This document shows positions 32,887 to 41,915 of a stretch of 44,419 bases of DNA, in pieces. Numbering within the stretch: the stretch's first letter is position 1; the number at the start of each line of letters is the position of its first letter. The stretch is from contig CAJOGS010000001.1 in the NCBI GenBank assembly GCA_905234045.1, positions 1-44,419 of the forward strand, in the 5' to 3' direction. Origin of the DNA: an uncultured Selenomonadaceae bacterium. Lineage in GTDB: Bacteria > Bacillota > Negativicutes > Selenomonadales > Selenomonadaceae. The position numbers and the translations under genes are program-made. Below the pieces are notes generated by a model. That model had not been told where the DNA came from. It searched no databases and saw only the letters and a program-made list of their open reading frames with translations.

Positions 32887-33053
32887 ATTGCGTTAATCTT
32901 TAAATAAAATTTCGAGCATTGAAATTAATCAGAAAATTTATTTGTAATTTGGTAGACAATCAAATATAATTACCTCGTCGATAATTTGGGGAAAAATTTG
33001 CACATTGAATCCGATATAATTAGTTTATCAAAAGATTTAAAGGAGAATGTGCA

Positions 33054-34304
33054 ATGTTAGTGAAAAACGGCTTTGAAGGAATATCCCATTTTATAAATCA
33101 CCCTGAAATGCTCCCACATGTAGGCGGTAGAATTTTATTTGTTGGAGAATGTGTTAATCTTCCAGAGAAAAATTTTGAAGATACCGCTGAGTTATTTCAA
33201 AATTGGTATGAAGAGCCAACGCCTCAAGTTCTGAAAGGATTTTCTGAACAAGAATGGCGAATGGCTAAAGTTTATTTTGATGTTCGTCAAACTGTTCATA
33301 GAAACTACGACAAGTACGTTTCGGAACCGCCACAGCTTTTAGCTGAAGTTTCAAAAATGTACCACAACATAGCTGAAAAAATTTTTGCCAAATATATAAA
33401 TTATCAACATATGTATTCTTGTTACGGCTATGACATGCAACATATGGAGATTATCTACGCAATGAGATCTTTAGAATATGATTTAGAACAAGATGTTCGT
33501 TCAAGATTTTTAAATTGCAGTTACTGCACATATTTTCAACGCCCCAATTTAACTTCCGGAGAATTCCAAGAAATAATGCCGGACGAAGATAAAAAATCTT
33601 TTGAAATTTTTCTTCAGATATTGAAAGTGATAGAGCCACGTTTGGTAATTGTACTGTCCAAGAAAGCATCGGAATCTATAAAAAGATTTTCAGACAGAAA
33701 ATTGCCGTATAAAACATTATATTTTAATTCAGTTTTTCCGAATGAGTGGAGCGATTACGAACTGAAAAAATTTAAAACAGAAGTTGGAGCAATATTTAAA
33801 GAAAAAGCTAAATTTCATTTGAAAGATTGGATAATGGCAACAGGTGGAGTCGATGAATATTTTACAACAGCGATTTATGAAACCTTAATTGGGAATTCAT
33901 TTGAAAGGTGTCATCGAAATTTAATTGATAGTTTTGATAAATTGATAGAAACAAATGCCGCAGATTTAATAGCGAAAAATCCAAATGATAAAAAGAAATC
34001 TGCGTGGTTTAATTGCTATCCGCTGAATATTGATACAAAGAAAATTTCCCCGTTATTTTTAGCAATCTGTCGCGGCGACGAGACATTAGAGACTGTATTT
34101 GAAAAAATGCTTGAACAGGCTCAGAAAATTATTACCGCATATCCTGAAGGCAATTTAGTAAAAAGAAATATTGTCCTGCTGACCGACAAATGGGACAAAA
34201 AAATTTTCAAGCGTTATAAAAATGAATTTTTCAAGTACAAGCCACTTATAAATTTTGTTTTTGGACTTGTAGAAGAATCCGAAATAAAATCTGTCGGGAG
34301 GTAA
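33054..34304 (+). CDS. Protein with uracil-DNA-glycosylase-like N-terminal domain (tentative)
   Basis: A 416-residue protein, AAAGGAG before ATG. GGRILFVGECVNLP near residue 25 and VIEPRLVIVLSKKASESIK near residue 195 resemble the first strand and the EPxLIxxLG strand of UDG-superfamily proteins, with CSYCTYFQRPN between. The catalytic polar residues of classical UDGs are not obvious. The C-terminal half (about 260-416) is helical and unrecognised. A TATAAT at 33015 could be part of the promoter. Stop is 5 bases before the PHP-HD gene, so they are an operon. The UDG-like call is an inference. Confidence 0.45.
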   Translation: MLVKNGFEGISHFINHPEMLPHVGGRILFVGECVNLPEKNFEDTAELFQNWYEEPTPQVLKGFSEQEWRMAKVYFDVRQTVHRNYDKYVSEPPQLLAEVSKMYHNIAEKIFAKYINYQHMYSCYGYDMQHMEIIYAMRSLEYDLEQDVRSRFLNCSYCTYFQRPNLTSGEFQEIMPDEDKKSFEIFLQILKVIEPRLVIVLSKKASESIKRFSDRKLPYKTLYFNSVFPNEWSDYELKKFKTEVGAIFKEKAKFHLKDWIMATGGVDEYFTTAIYETLIGNSFERCHRNLIDSFDKLIETNAADLIAKNPNDKKKSAWFNCYPLNIDTKKISPLFLAICRGDETLETVFEKMLEQAQKIITAYPEGNLVKRNIVLLTDKWDKKIFKRYKNEFFKYKPLINFVFGLVEESEIKSVGR

Positions 34305-34309
34305 TAAAA

Positions 34310-35656
34310 ATGTTTATTGATTTACATATTCACAGCACAGAATCCGACGGCACTGACAGCCCTGAAGCGATTGTTGAAAAAATTCTCAATGAAGCCGGAA
34401 TAAAAATTTTTGCATTGACTGACCACGATACAGTTTCCGGCATTGAAAAAATAGAAAAAGTTCTGCCAAGTGACATATTTTTTATTAATGGCGTGGAATT
34501 TTCGTGCAAGATTTCAGACGGCGATAAATGCCACATTTTGGCTTATTTTTACGATTCAAGCAATGAAAAATTTCAAGAAATTCTTCAAAAGGGCAATGAA
34601 CTCCGCAGAAAACAATTTGATATTCGCTTGAAATATCTTAGCGAAAAATACGGTATAACTTTTTCAGAGAGCGATATTGCTGAAATGTGCAAGGCTACCA
34701 TTGTCGGCAAGCCCCATATTGTCAACTTTGTCTCAACGAAATTTGGTTTGAACAAAAACACACTTTATAAAGATTTACAAAAATGTTACGTGGGCGATGC
34801 AAGACAAGACGCGGCAACTGTAATTAAAGCTATAAAAGAGGCGGGCGGAGTTGCAGTTTGGGCGCATCCGCTTGGCGGTGAAGGTGAACCGCTTTTATCT
34901 GATACTGAATTTGAAACTAGATTAAATAAATTGGTAAATATTGGGATACAAGGACTTGAATGTTATTATTCTCTTTACACTGATGAACAGGAAGATTTTC
35001 TGGCAAAAAATGCACAAAAAAATAATTTGTTAATTTCTGGCGGTAGCGATTATCACGGTACAAATAAAAATATTCAACTGTGCGAATTAGGTAGAGAATA
35101 TTCTTCAAGATTTGCGGATTCATCTAAAATTATTTGGCGATTGACAATTTTGCAAAAAATTTTTGAAAAACATAAAAATCCCAGAATTAGAAAAGCTTTT
35201 GAAATTGCAAAAAAAGCACATGACGGACAAGTTGATAAAGCCGGTATTGATTATATTTATCACCCGATGACAGTTGCTTTTCAGTGTGTCGGCGATGATT
35301 CAACAATAATTGTGGCTTTATTGCATGATGTTGTTGAAGATACAAATTACATTTGGGACGATTTGCAAAAACAAATTCCGCTGAATGCAGAGGAATTGGA
35401 AGCATTAAAATTACTGACGCATGATAAATCTGTTCCGTATACAGACTATATTGAAAATATTAAAACCAGCGACTTAGCAAGAAAAGTTAAGATGTGTGAC
35501 TTACACCATAATATGGATTACTCCAGATTTTTTAAAGATGTTAAGCAATGGGGAAATTCTCAGAAATTTACAGAGGCTATAGAAAGTTTGCCGGAAAATA
35601 TCATTACATCCTTAAGCAAGTACGGCGACGCTTACTATCAACTCAGTATGAAATAA
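34310..35656 (+). CDS. PHP phosphoesterase fused to SpoT-like HD domain
   Basis: A 448-residue fusion. The PHP domain (about 1-270) has DLHIHSTESDG, ALTDHDTV, NGVEFSC, WAHPLGG and GSDYHG, the full metal-binding set of RNase AM/YciV-like enzymes. The C-terminal domain (about 285-448) is an HD hydrolase of the RelA/SpoT type: KAFEIAKKAHDGQVDKAG, YIYHPMTVAF, ALLHDVVEDTN and a later KMCDLHHNMD. It could degrade both nucleotide/RNA 5' ends and (p)ppGpp-like alarmones. I do not know this fusion as a described family. Confidence 0.8.
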   Translation: MFIDLHIHSTESDGTDSPEAIVEKILNEAGIKIFALTDHDTVSGIEKIEKVLPSDIFFINGVEFSCKISDGDKCHILAYFYDSSNEKFQEILQKGNELRRKQFDIRLKYLSEKYGITFSESDIAEMCKATIVGKPHIVNFVSTKFGLNKNTLYKDLQKCYVGDARQDAATVIKAIKEAGGVAVWAHPLGGEGEPLLSDTEFETRLNKLVNIGIQGLECYYSLYTDEQEDFLAKNAQKNNLLISGGSDYHGTNKNIQLCELGREYSSRFADSSKIIWRLTILQKIFEKHKNPRIRKAFEIAKKAHDGQVDKAGIDYIYHPMTVAFQCVGDDSTIIVALLHDVVEDTNYIWDDLQKQIPLNAEELEALKLLTHDKSVPYTDYIENIKTSDLARKVKMCDLHHNMDYSRFFKDVKQWGNSQKFTEAIESLPENIITSLSKYGDAYYQLSMK

Positions 35657-35730
35657 ATAAATTTTGTGGAAAGGTGGCAGTAGTGGAAGTATTTTGTAAA
35701 AATATTTAATTTTTTGAGAGGTGATGAAAT

Positions 35731-37716
35731 TTGGCAAATAATAACATAAAGGCAGATAAATATTCTTTGCAGGGGGAAAAATTATTCGCAACTGGTATAG
35801 GTTTGCATAATATTTTTATTATTCCAGAATTTCAACGTCCATATGTTTGGAAGAAAGAAAATTGGGAAGCCCTTTTCAATGATATAGCTTACAGTGATGA
35901 TCTTGGATACTTTATTGGCTCTATTATTTGTGTCGAAGACCAATCTACAATGAAATTTAATACACAGCTCGTAATAGATGGACAGCAACGTTTGACTACA
36001 ATTAGCTTGTTTTACGCGGCTATCTATAAAGTTTTAAAATCTTATGAAGATATTGTTAATCCCCTGACGTTTCAATACATTAAAAATCAATTAATTATTC
36101 CAGTGGATAATAACGGCACAGAGCGTACACGCATAGTTCCGCAAAATCAAGATAATATCAACGATTATTTGAACATATTTATTAAACATGATAAGCCCAT
36201 TGATATTGGACTTGAACTCATCGACCAAAATAAACTTTATCCGTTGGACTTCAACTTAATCACGAATTTCAAAATCGATGGACGGTGTAGTCTTCCAAAG
36301 GCTTATGCCTTCTTTAAAGACCAAATCATTAAGTATTCCGGTAATGGCGATGACAAGGAAAAGGTAGAAAAAATACTTGAACTTTATAAAAAATTAAATT
36401 ATGCACAACTTGTAATGATAACAACCAATTCTCTTTCGAGTGCCGGTGTTCTTTTTGAAACTTTAAATCATCGCGGACAAGCACTTACTATTACTGACCT
36501 TATTAAAAATAAACTTTATCATGCATTAGGAGATAAAAAACTTAATAATTTTCAAAAATCATTAAATGGAATGATTGACAAAATTATTTTAGAGGGTAAT
36601 AGTAAAAGAAAAAAAGAGATTTCCGCCAGCGACCAAGTAAGATTTTTCCGTCACAGTTACGATGCTTTCAGAAACGATTGGATAAAAGATGTTGAAGCTG
36701 GTAAATACGATAAAAAAGTTATTCTTCCGATTGGAGAGAGTAGTCATCTGTATGACTACTACTGCAGAATGATTGAACTTGATTGTGGAAGAGTTTTCTC
36801 ACAAATAGAAAAATGTGCTAAAATTTATCCTCGTATTCAAGGTAAAAAATCTGACGGGATAAATTCAAACAAATTAATTGAAGCCTATAAAGATTTAAAT
36901 CAACTTGATGGTAGAACAAGTTACACGTTGCTTTTATATCTTGTCGATAAGCGTTCAATTTTGAAACTTGAAGAAAAAGATTTTGAAGACATTTGTAAAT
37001 TATTGATAAGTTTCTTTGTAAGACGCAGTTTCAGCGGTGAGCCACCAGCAAATAAATTAGATGAAATTTTTAGAAACTACATTGAAGAAATTAAACAAAA
37101 TAATTATCAAGGCAAAATAATTTTTGAAAAGTTGTCAGAACGGCTGAAAGAAAAATACTATTTTTATGACAAAGATGACATCAAATTCAAAATGCAACTT
37201 AATGGTGATGTTTATAACAATGCAGCTATCAGACTTGTTTTAATAAAAATTGCGGAGCATTATCTTGGAAAACAAAAACCGGCGTTCGGAAACATTAATA
37301 ACGGTGTTCCCACTTGGTCGATTGAACATATTCTTCCTCAAACATTAGAACCTAAGAATAAGAAAAATCCTGATTGGACAAAATCTTGGGTAGAAATGCT
37401 TACAGGCGGTAATGGGAATTTAAGTGAAGCAGAAAAAATTCAAGAAAAAAATGTTCATAAACTCGGTAATCTTACTCTTACTGCTTTTAATCCTGAACTT
37501 AGCAATCGTCCATTTGAAGATAAAAGAGACAACGATGTTAAAGAAAAAGACGGTATGACGACAAAATATAGTAGCTATAAAAACAGTGTCGTAAATGTCG
37601 GAGATGAAAATTTAAATACATATATCTGCAAGCAGGACAAATGGACACAGGAAGAAATTGAAGCGCGTACTGAGCTCTTAATAGAAGTAATTGTAAAAAA
37701 CGTTTTCAAATGGTGA
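35731..37716 (+). CDS. DUF262-DUF1524 protein (GmrSD-like nuclease)
   Basis: A 661-residue protein starting at TTG, with GAGGTGAT 5 bases upstream. N-terminal DUF262 (ParB-like): IIPEFQRPYVWKKENWEALF and VIDGQQRLTTI, an NTP-using DGQQR motif. C-terminal DUF1524 HNH nuclease: WSIEHILPQT and HKLGNLTLTAFNPELSNRPF. Fused GmrS/GmrD-type enzymes cut modified (for example glucosylated) DNA of phages. Here it probably serves phage defence or competition between elements. Follows the PHP-HD gene by 74 bases and ends before a terminator. Confidence 0.85.
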   Translation: MANNNIKADKYSLQGEKLFATGIGLHNIFIIPEFQRPYVWKKENWEALFNDIAYSDDLGYFIGSIICVEDQSTMKFNTQLVIDGQQRLTTISLFYAAIYKVLKSYEDIVNPLTFQYIKNQLIIPVDNNGTERTRIVPQNQDNINDYLNIFIKHDKPIDIGLELIDQNKLYPLDFNLITNFKIDGRCSLPKAYAFFKDQIIKYSGNGDDKEKVEKILELYKKLNYAQLVMITTNSLSSAGVLFETLNHRGQALTITDLIKNKLYHALGDKKLNNFQKSLNGMIDKIILEGNSKRKKEISASDQVRFFRHSYDAFRNDWIKDVEAGKYDKKVILPIGESSHLYDYYCRMIELDCGRVFSQIEKCAKIYPRIQGKKSDGINSNKLIEAYKDLNQLDGRTSYTLLLYLVDKRSILKLEEKDFEDICKLLISFFVRRSFSGEPPANKLDEIFRNYIEEIKQNNYQGKIIFEKLSERLKEKYYFYDKDDIKFKMQLNGDVYNNAAIRLVLIKIAEHYLGKQKPAFGNINNGVPTWSIEHILPQTLEPKNKKNPDWTKSWVEMLTGGNGNLSEAEKIQEKNVHKLGNLTLTAFNPELSNRPFEDKRDNDVKEKDGMTTKYSSYKNSVVNVGDENLNTYICKQDKWTQEEIEARTELLIEVIVKNVFKW

Positions 37717-37728
37717 TAAAAAAATTTC

Positions 37729-37760
37729 AGCATTTGCCTTTGGCAGGTGCTATTTTTTTT
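37729..37760 (+). terminator. Terminator after the GmrSD-like gene
   Basis: AGCATTTGCC (37729-37738) pairs with GGCAGGTGCT (37742-37751) including two G-T pairs, followed by eight T. Confidence 0.75.
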
Positions 37761-37818
37761 GCAAAAATTTAATTGTATTCATTTAAAAACGTTTTTATTA
37801 AATAGATAAAAAATTATC

Positions 37819-37847
37819 TTGACAAACAAAAAAATTCATATTATACT
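37819..37847 (+). promoter_or_regulatory. Strong promoter of replication module 2
   Basis: Perfect TTGACA (37819-37824) and TATACT (37842-37847) with a 17-base spacer. Transcription should start near 37854, so the pentanucleotide repeat at 37861-37898 falls in the 5' UTR. Confidence 0.8.
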
Positions 37848-37860
37848 AAAAACAGTCATT

Positions 37861-37898
37861 AATTGAATTGAACTGAATTGAATTGAATTGAATTGAAC
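37861..37898 (+). repeat. Pentanucleotide tandem repeat in the 5' UTR
   Basis: Seven tandem AATTG units (one is AACTG) plus a partial, directly between the predicted transcription start and the GAGG ribosome-binding site of the gene at 37915. Such simple repeats change length by slippage. A change here would alter the UTR, not the reading frame. Confidence 0.8.
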
Positions 37899-37914
37899 AA
37901 AAAGAGGTTACACA

Positions 37915-38730
37915 ATGGGTAGAAGACAAAAACAAGAACTTGGAGACCTTCCATTATTCAAAGGTTATACAAAAACTAAACCAACAGATATGTTATTATT
38001 ATCACAATACGCACGTACAATAATGGGAAATCGTTCCCAAAAGGCTATTGCAAAAATTTGGGGATATTCTGAAAGCGCAGTATCACAATTATTAAACGGA
38101 AAAACTAATTGTATTGAGCCCGATTTTTTACAATCCATATCGGACAGTATAGAGCCTGGTTGCTCCGTAACTGGAGAAAAATTGCTGGATGCTTATGGGT
38201 ACACTAAAAATCCAAATGCTGAAAAAACTAATGAATCTACTGAAGAATACAAAGAAGACCGTTTGGAGATTCCATATACTCAAATTGCTGACAATGCGCG
38301 TAACGTTTTACAAAACTCACTGCTTGATAAAAAATATCCTATCTTGGAAACAACATTAAATTATCCATTAGTCAATAACATTGACAAAAAAATCATAATC
38401 GACTTTAGTATTCAGACGAAAATTTCGGAGGAACAGATTGTCGAATTAATAATAAAAATTATGCCAAACTCCATCGTGGAAGCGAAGAGCTTCTTTGAAA
38501 CTTTATTTGCTGCACTTTATGTCAAAGAATCTAGCTCCATGATGATGAGATATTCAGTGGTCGTTTTCGACCGCAAAGTATTTAAAGCTTTGAAGGGGGT
38601 GTATCAAGATGTACACGTAGATGACTATATTTCTGTTATTCTTATTGATAATAAGCGTCAGGCAGTTACTGACGAATTTATTATTCCGCGTAGAAATACT
38701 CAAGACAATGTAAAGTCTATATTTGTTTAA
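37915..38730 (+). CDS. XRE-like HTH regulator of replication module 2
   Basis: A 271-residue protein. The N-terminal helix-turn-helix (about 25-75) reads QYARTIMGNRSQKAIAKIWG, then YSESAVSQLLNGKTN, an XRE-type fold. A charged linker leads to an unrecognised C-terminal domain (about 150-260). First gene after the strong promoter and the AATTG repeat. Likely a phage-type repressor or activator of the ssDNA-binding/polymerase/primase genes that follow. No peptidase motif of LexA-like repressors is seen. Confidence 0.7.
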   Translation: MGRRQKQELGDLPLFKGYTKTKPTDMLLLSQYARTIMGNRSQKAIAKIWGYSESAVSQLLNGKTNCIEPDFLQSISDSIEPGCSVTGEKLLDAYGYTKNPNAEKTNESTEEYKEDRLEIPYTQIADNARNVLQNSLLDKKYPILETTLNYPLVNNIDKKIIIDFSIQTKISEEQIVELIIKIMPNSIVEAKSFFETLFAALYVKESSSMMMRYSVVVFDRKVFKALKGVYQDVHVDDYISVILIDNKRQAVTDEFIIPRRNTQDNVKSIFV

Positions 38731-38744
38731 GGAGGAAAATTTTT

Positions 38745-39278
38745 ATGAATAAATATAATGAGGTTCCAGATGTTTATGTAGTCTTAGAATCAGAACAACC
38801 AAACTATTTCAAATTGGACAAACAGATGAAACGTAGTGCATTTATTAAAGAACATCAAGACGAATGGAGAACAATAGGACATCAGTATCGTTTTGTTCGC
38901 GAATTATTGCATTTTAGTCAAAACAGTCTTGCAAAATGTATAGGACTTAGTCCTTCAGTCATTTTTGCCTTTGAAGAGGGACAACCAATACAAAGACATC
39001 GTTTTGTAGAAGGGGCGTATCGTGCAGCTTTAACATCTATTTTCTACAGTTATAATCTTTGGAATTACGAGAAACTTATTAGACATTCATTCCCTATATT
39101 TATTTTAACAGACCTTGTAGCAAATTTATTACATCACAAAAATGTTTCGTTAAAAACTTTATCGGAATTGGTTAATTTATTTGGTTTCAAAATTAAATTT
39201 AAAGATGAATATTGGACTAATATTCTTGATGAACGTGGATACCTTTTATTTTCAGTTCACTGCGAGGAGGTAATTTAA
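38745..39278 (+). CDS. HTH protein, second regulator
   Basis: A 177-residue protein, AAGGAGG before ATG. The middle (about 45-90) reads GHQYRFVRELLHFSQNSLAK, then CIGLSPSVIFAFEEGQ, an XRE-like helix-turn-helix. The C-terminal part is helical with a second HTH-like stretch (VSLKTLSELVNLFGFKI). The stop directly touches the start of the ssDNA-binding protein, indicating an operon. May act with the upstream regulator. Family not recognised. Confidence 0.6.
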   Translation: MNKYNEVPDVYVVLESEQPNYFKLDKQMKRSAFIKEHQDEWRTIGHQYRFVRELLHFSQNSLAKCIGLSPSVIFAFEEGQPIQRHRFVEGAYRAALTSIFYSYNLWNYEKLIRHSFPIFILTDLVANLLHHKNVSLKTLSELVNLFGFKIKFKDEYWTNILDERGYLLFSVHCEEVI

Positions 39279-39803
39279 ATGTTAGACAAACGGGAATTTA
39301 TTAAAGGTACAGTTATTTTTGCTAATTTGGAACGCCCAAGAATTTTTCAAAATGGCAATACTAAACATAGTGTGAGACTAGCAGTTAATAAATCTGATTC
39401 AAATACGTGCAACAAACTACAACATGCATATAGGAAAGCATTATTGGAAGGAGATACGATGTATGGAACAACAGCATTTAGCCAAAAGACCAACATAACA
39501 TCACCAATCAAAGAAGGAGTGCAATACTATGGGGATAGCTACAGCAACTACTATATTTTGGATTTGAATACCAAATTACAACCACAAGTCATAGATGTAA
39601 ACAAGATTTTATTACCAATTAATTGTATCAAGCCAGGTTCTTTTGTATGCGTAGCAATGAGTTTTTTCCCGTACAACGTTAATGAAAAATGTGGCATCAG
39701 CGGTAAACTACATAGTATGATGTTTATACGACAAGATAAGCCCATTGTTACTGAAATTTCAAATGCTTTGGAAGACTTCTCAAACTACGAATTAGATGAA
39801 TAA
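39279..39803 (+). CDS. DUF2815/gp2.5-like single-stranded DNA-binding protein
   Basis: A 174-residue protein, GAGGAGG before ATG. The opening KGTVIFANLERPRIF with KHSVRLAVNKSDSNT, the middle YYGDSYSNYYILDLN, and the end GSFVCVAMSFFPYNVNEKCG fit DUF2815, the phage ssDNA-binding family related to T7 gp2.5 (OB fold). It would coat single strands for the polymerase encoded next. The acidic tail (ALEDFSNYELDE) is typical of SSBs that contact partner proteins. Confidence 0.8.
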   Translation: MLDKREFIKGTVIFANLERPRIFQNGNTKHSVRLAVNKSDSNTCNKLQHAYRKALLEGDTMYGTTAFSQKTNITSPIKEGVQYYGDSYSNYYILDLNTKLQPQVIDVNKILLPINCIKPGSFVCVAMSFFPYNVNEKCGISGKLHSMMFIRQDKPIVTEISNALEDFSNYELDE

Positions 39804-39814
39804 CTAAAAAAGTA

Positions 39815-39850
39815 GAGGTAGTGCGAAAGTCGTTTTCATCGCGCTACCTC
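39815..39850 (+). promoter_or_regulatory. Stem-loop before the DNA polymerase gene
   Basis: A 12-base stem (39815-39826 with 39839-39850, one G-T pair) with a 12-base loop, ending 15 bases before the polymerase ATG and without a T-run. It is thus not a classic terminator; it may regulate polymerase translation or mRNA processing. Confidence 0.5.
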
Positions 39851-39865
39851 GTTGGGGATAGCGAT

Positions 39866-41833
39866 ATGAAACAAACAATTTTTGACATCACAATAGATAT
39901 TGAGACTTACTCAAATGTTGACTTGAAAAAATCTGGTGTTTATAGATATGCAGAATCAAGATATTTTGAAATTTTAACAATCGCGGTATCAGTAAACAAT
40001 GGAAAAGTTGACACCTATGATATAGCGTCCGGCGAAGAACTACCACTTGAAATGGTGCAAGCTCTACTCGATGACAAAATTATTAAGTGTGCGCATAATG
40101 CTATATTTGAAAGAATTTGCCTCAGCGAGTGGCTAAAATGTACTTATCCTGTTTTCTGGAAACATTATGGTAGAAAATATTTAAACCCGATTTGCTGGAG
40201 ATGCACGATGATTTTAGGACTTTATTACGGGTTACCAGCATCATTGAAAGATATTGGCAAAGCGTTAAATCTTCCAAACCAAAAACTTGATGAAGGGAAA
40301 AATCTTATAAAATATTTTTGTCAGCCCTGCAAACCAACATCAATTAATGGTGGCAGAACAAGAAATTTACCTTCACATAATCCTGAAAACTGGAAAATTT
40401 TCATAGAATATAATCGCCGCGACGTTGAAGTTGCTCTTGAAATAAAATCAAAACTTTCAAAATATCCGTTCCCACAAAATCTTTGGCAAGAATATGCACT
40501 CGACCAAATGATAAACGACAGCGGTATATTAATTAGCACAGATTTAGTGAACAATGCCGTTCAATTCTGCAAAAAATACACAGAAGAAATAATTGAAAAA
40601 TTAAAGACATTAACCGGCGTCGATAATCCAAATTCGGTGCAACAAATGATAAAGTGGCTGGCATCTAGAGGTATCGCTACTAAATCATTGGATAAAGAAT
40701 CTGTCAGTGCATTAATAGACATAGTTCCAGACAGCTTAAAAGAAGTACTAATTCTCTACCAAAAAATAAAAAAAACTTCGGTTACAAAATATGAACAAAT
40801 GCTCAATGTAATAGGCTTGGACGATAGGATTAGAGGCGCGTTTCAGTTTTATGGAGCAAGTACCACCGGCAGATGGTCGGGGAGACAAGTGCAATTTCAA
40901 AATTTACCAAGAGGAAACATAACTGATTTAGAAAGTGCAAGGTCACTGTTAAAAGCCGGAGATTATGATGTTTTCAAATTTCAATATGATTCAGTTCTAG
41001 ATACGTTATCGGGACTCATACGAACGGCAATAATTCCCAGTGAAGGTTTTAAATTAATTATAGCGGATTATTCGGCAATAGAAGCTCGTGTACTTGCTTT
41101 TATCGCTAACGAAAATTGGAGACTTAAAGTCTTTGCAGACGATGAAGATTTATATTGCGCCAGTGCTTCAAATATGTTTGGTGTTCCCGTAGTCAAAAAT
41201 GGCGTTAATTCTCACCTCAGACAGAAGGGCAAAATTGCAGAGTTAGCACTTGGATATGGCGGGTCTGTCAGTGCATTAAAAGCAATGGGCGCAACTCAGA
41301 TGGGAGTACCTGAGCAAGAACTTCAATATCTTGTTGACGTATGGCGTGCAACTAATCCAAATATCGTACAATTATGGGGCAACGTAGAAAATAAAATAAA
41401 ATTCACCGTTCGTTATCATATATCATCAACAATAAATGACTTGAAATTTCGCTATCAAGATAACCTGCTGTTTATTACGTTACCTTCAGGCAGAGAATTA
41501 TGCTACAGAAATCCCAAAATCGAATTTGGCAAGTTCGGACAAGAAATTATTACTTATGATGGTGACAAGTTAAATACAAGAATTGAATCTTATGGAGCGA
41601 AATTCGTTGAAAATATTGTACAGGGAATTTCAAGGGATATTCTTGCAAATGCCATGCTTAATCTTAAATCACACGGCAATATTATAGCTCATGTACACGA
41701 TGAAATTATTCTTGAGTGTGATAAAACAAAAACTGTAGATAACATCTGCAAAATAATGATGATAGCACCAACTTGGATGCCTAACATCAATCTCAAGGTA
41801 GATGAATTTGAATCAACGTATTATAAAAAATAA
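39866..41833 (+). CDS. Phage-type family A DNA polymerase with 3'-5' exonuclease domain
   Basis: About 655 residues; start ATG 39866 after GGGGAT (the frame opens at GTG 39821 within the upstream hairpin). Exonuclease motifs: DIETYSNVDL (Exo I), AHNAIFER (Exo II), YNRRDVEVAL (Exo III). Polymerase motifs: TGRWSGRQVQFQNLPRG, motif A IIADYSAIEARV, motif B RQKGKIAELALGYG, motif C AHVHDEII. All key acidic residues are present, so an active proofreading polymerase is expected. No 5'-3' exonuclease domain, as usual for this phage group. Works with the SSB before it and the primase-helicase after it. Confidence 0.9.
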   Translation: MKQTIFDITIDIETYSNVDLKKSGVYRYAESRYFEILTIAVSVNNGKVDTYDIASGEELPLEMVQALLDDKIIKCAHNAIFERICLSEWLKCTYPVFWKHYGRKYLNPICWRCTMILGLYYGLPASLKDIGKALNLPNQKLDEGKNLIKYFCQPCKPTSINGGRTRNLPSHNPENWKIFIEYNRRDVEVALEIKSKLSKYPFPQNLWQEYALDQMINDSGILISTDLVNNAVQFCKKYTEEIIEKLKTLTGVDNPNSVQQMIKWLASRGIATKSLDKESVSALIDIVPDSLKEVLILYQKIKKTSVTKYEQMLNVIGLDDRIRGAFQFYGASTTGRWSGRQVQFQNLPRGNITDLESARSLLKAGDYDVFKFQYDSVLDTLSGLIRTAIIPSEGFKLIIADYSAIEARVLAFIANENWRLKVFADDEDLYCASASNMFGVPVVKNGVNSHLRQKGKIAELALGYGGSVSALKAMGATQMGVPEQELQYLVDVWRATNPNIVQLWGNVENKIKFTVRYHISSTINDLKFRYQDNLLFITLPSGRELCYRNPKIEFGKFGQEIITYDGDKLNTRIESYGAKFVENIVQGISRDILANAMLNLKSHGNIIAHVHDEIILECDKTKTVDNICKIMMIAPTWMPNINLKVDEFESTYYKK

Positions 41834-41862
41834 TTATGTAACAAATTGAATCAAGCAAAATG

Positions 41863-41890
41863 GCGGAATGCTACTCAGCTAGTACTCCGC
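41863..41890 (+). promoter_or_regulatory. Stem-loop before the primase gene
   Basis: GCGGA/TCCGC outer stem and TACT/AGTA inner stem, 25 bases before the primase start. No T-run. It resembles in position the hairpin before the polymerase gene. Confidence 0.4.
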
Positions 41891-41915
41891 TAAAATTTAA
41901 AGGAGGAATTTTAAA

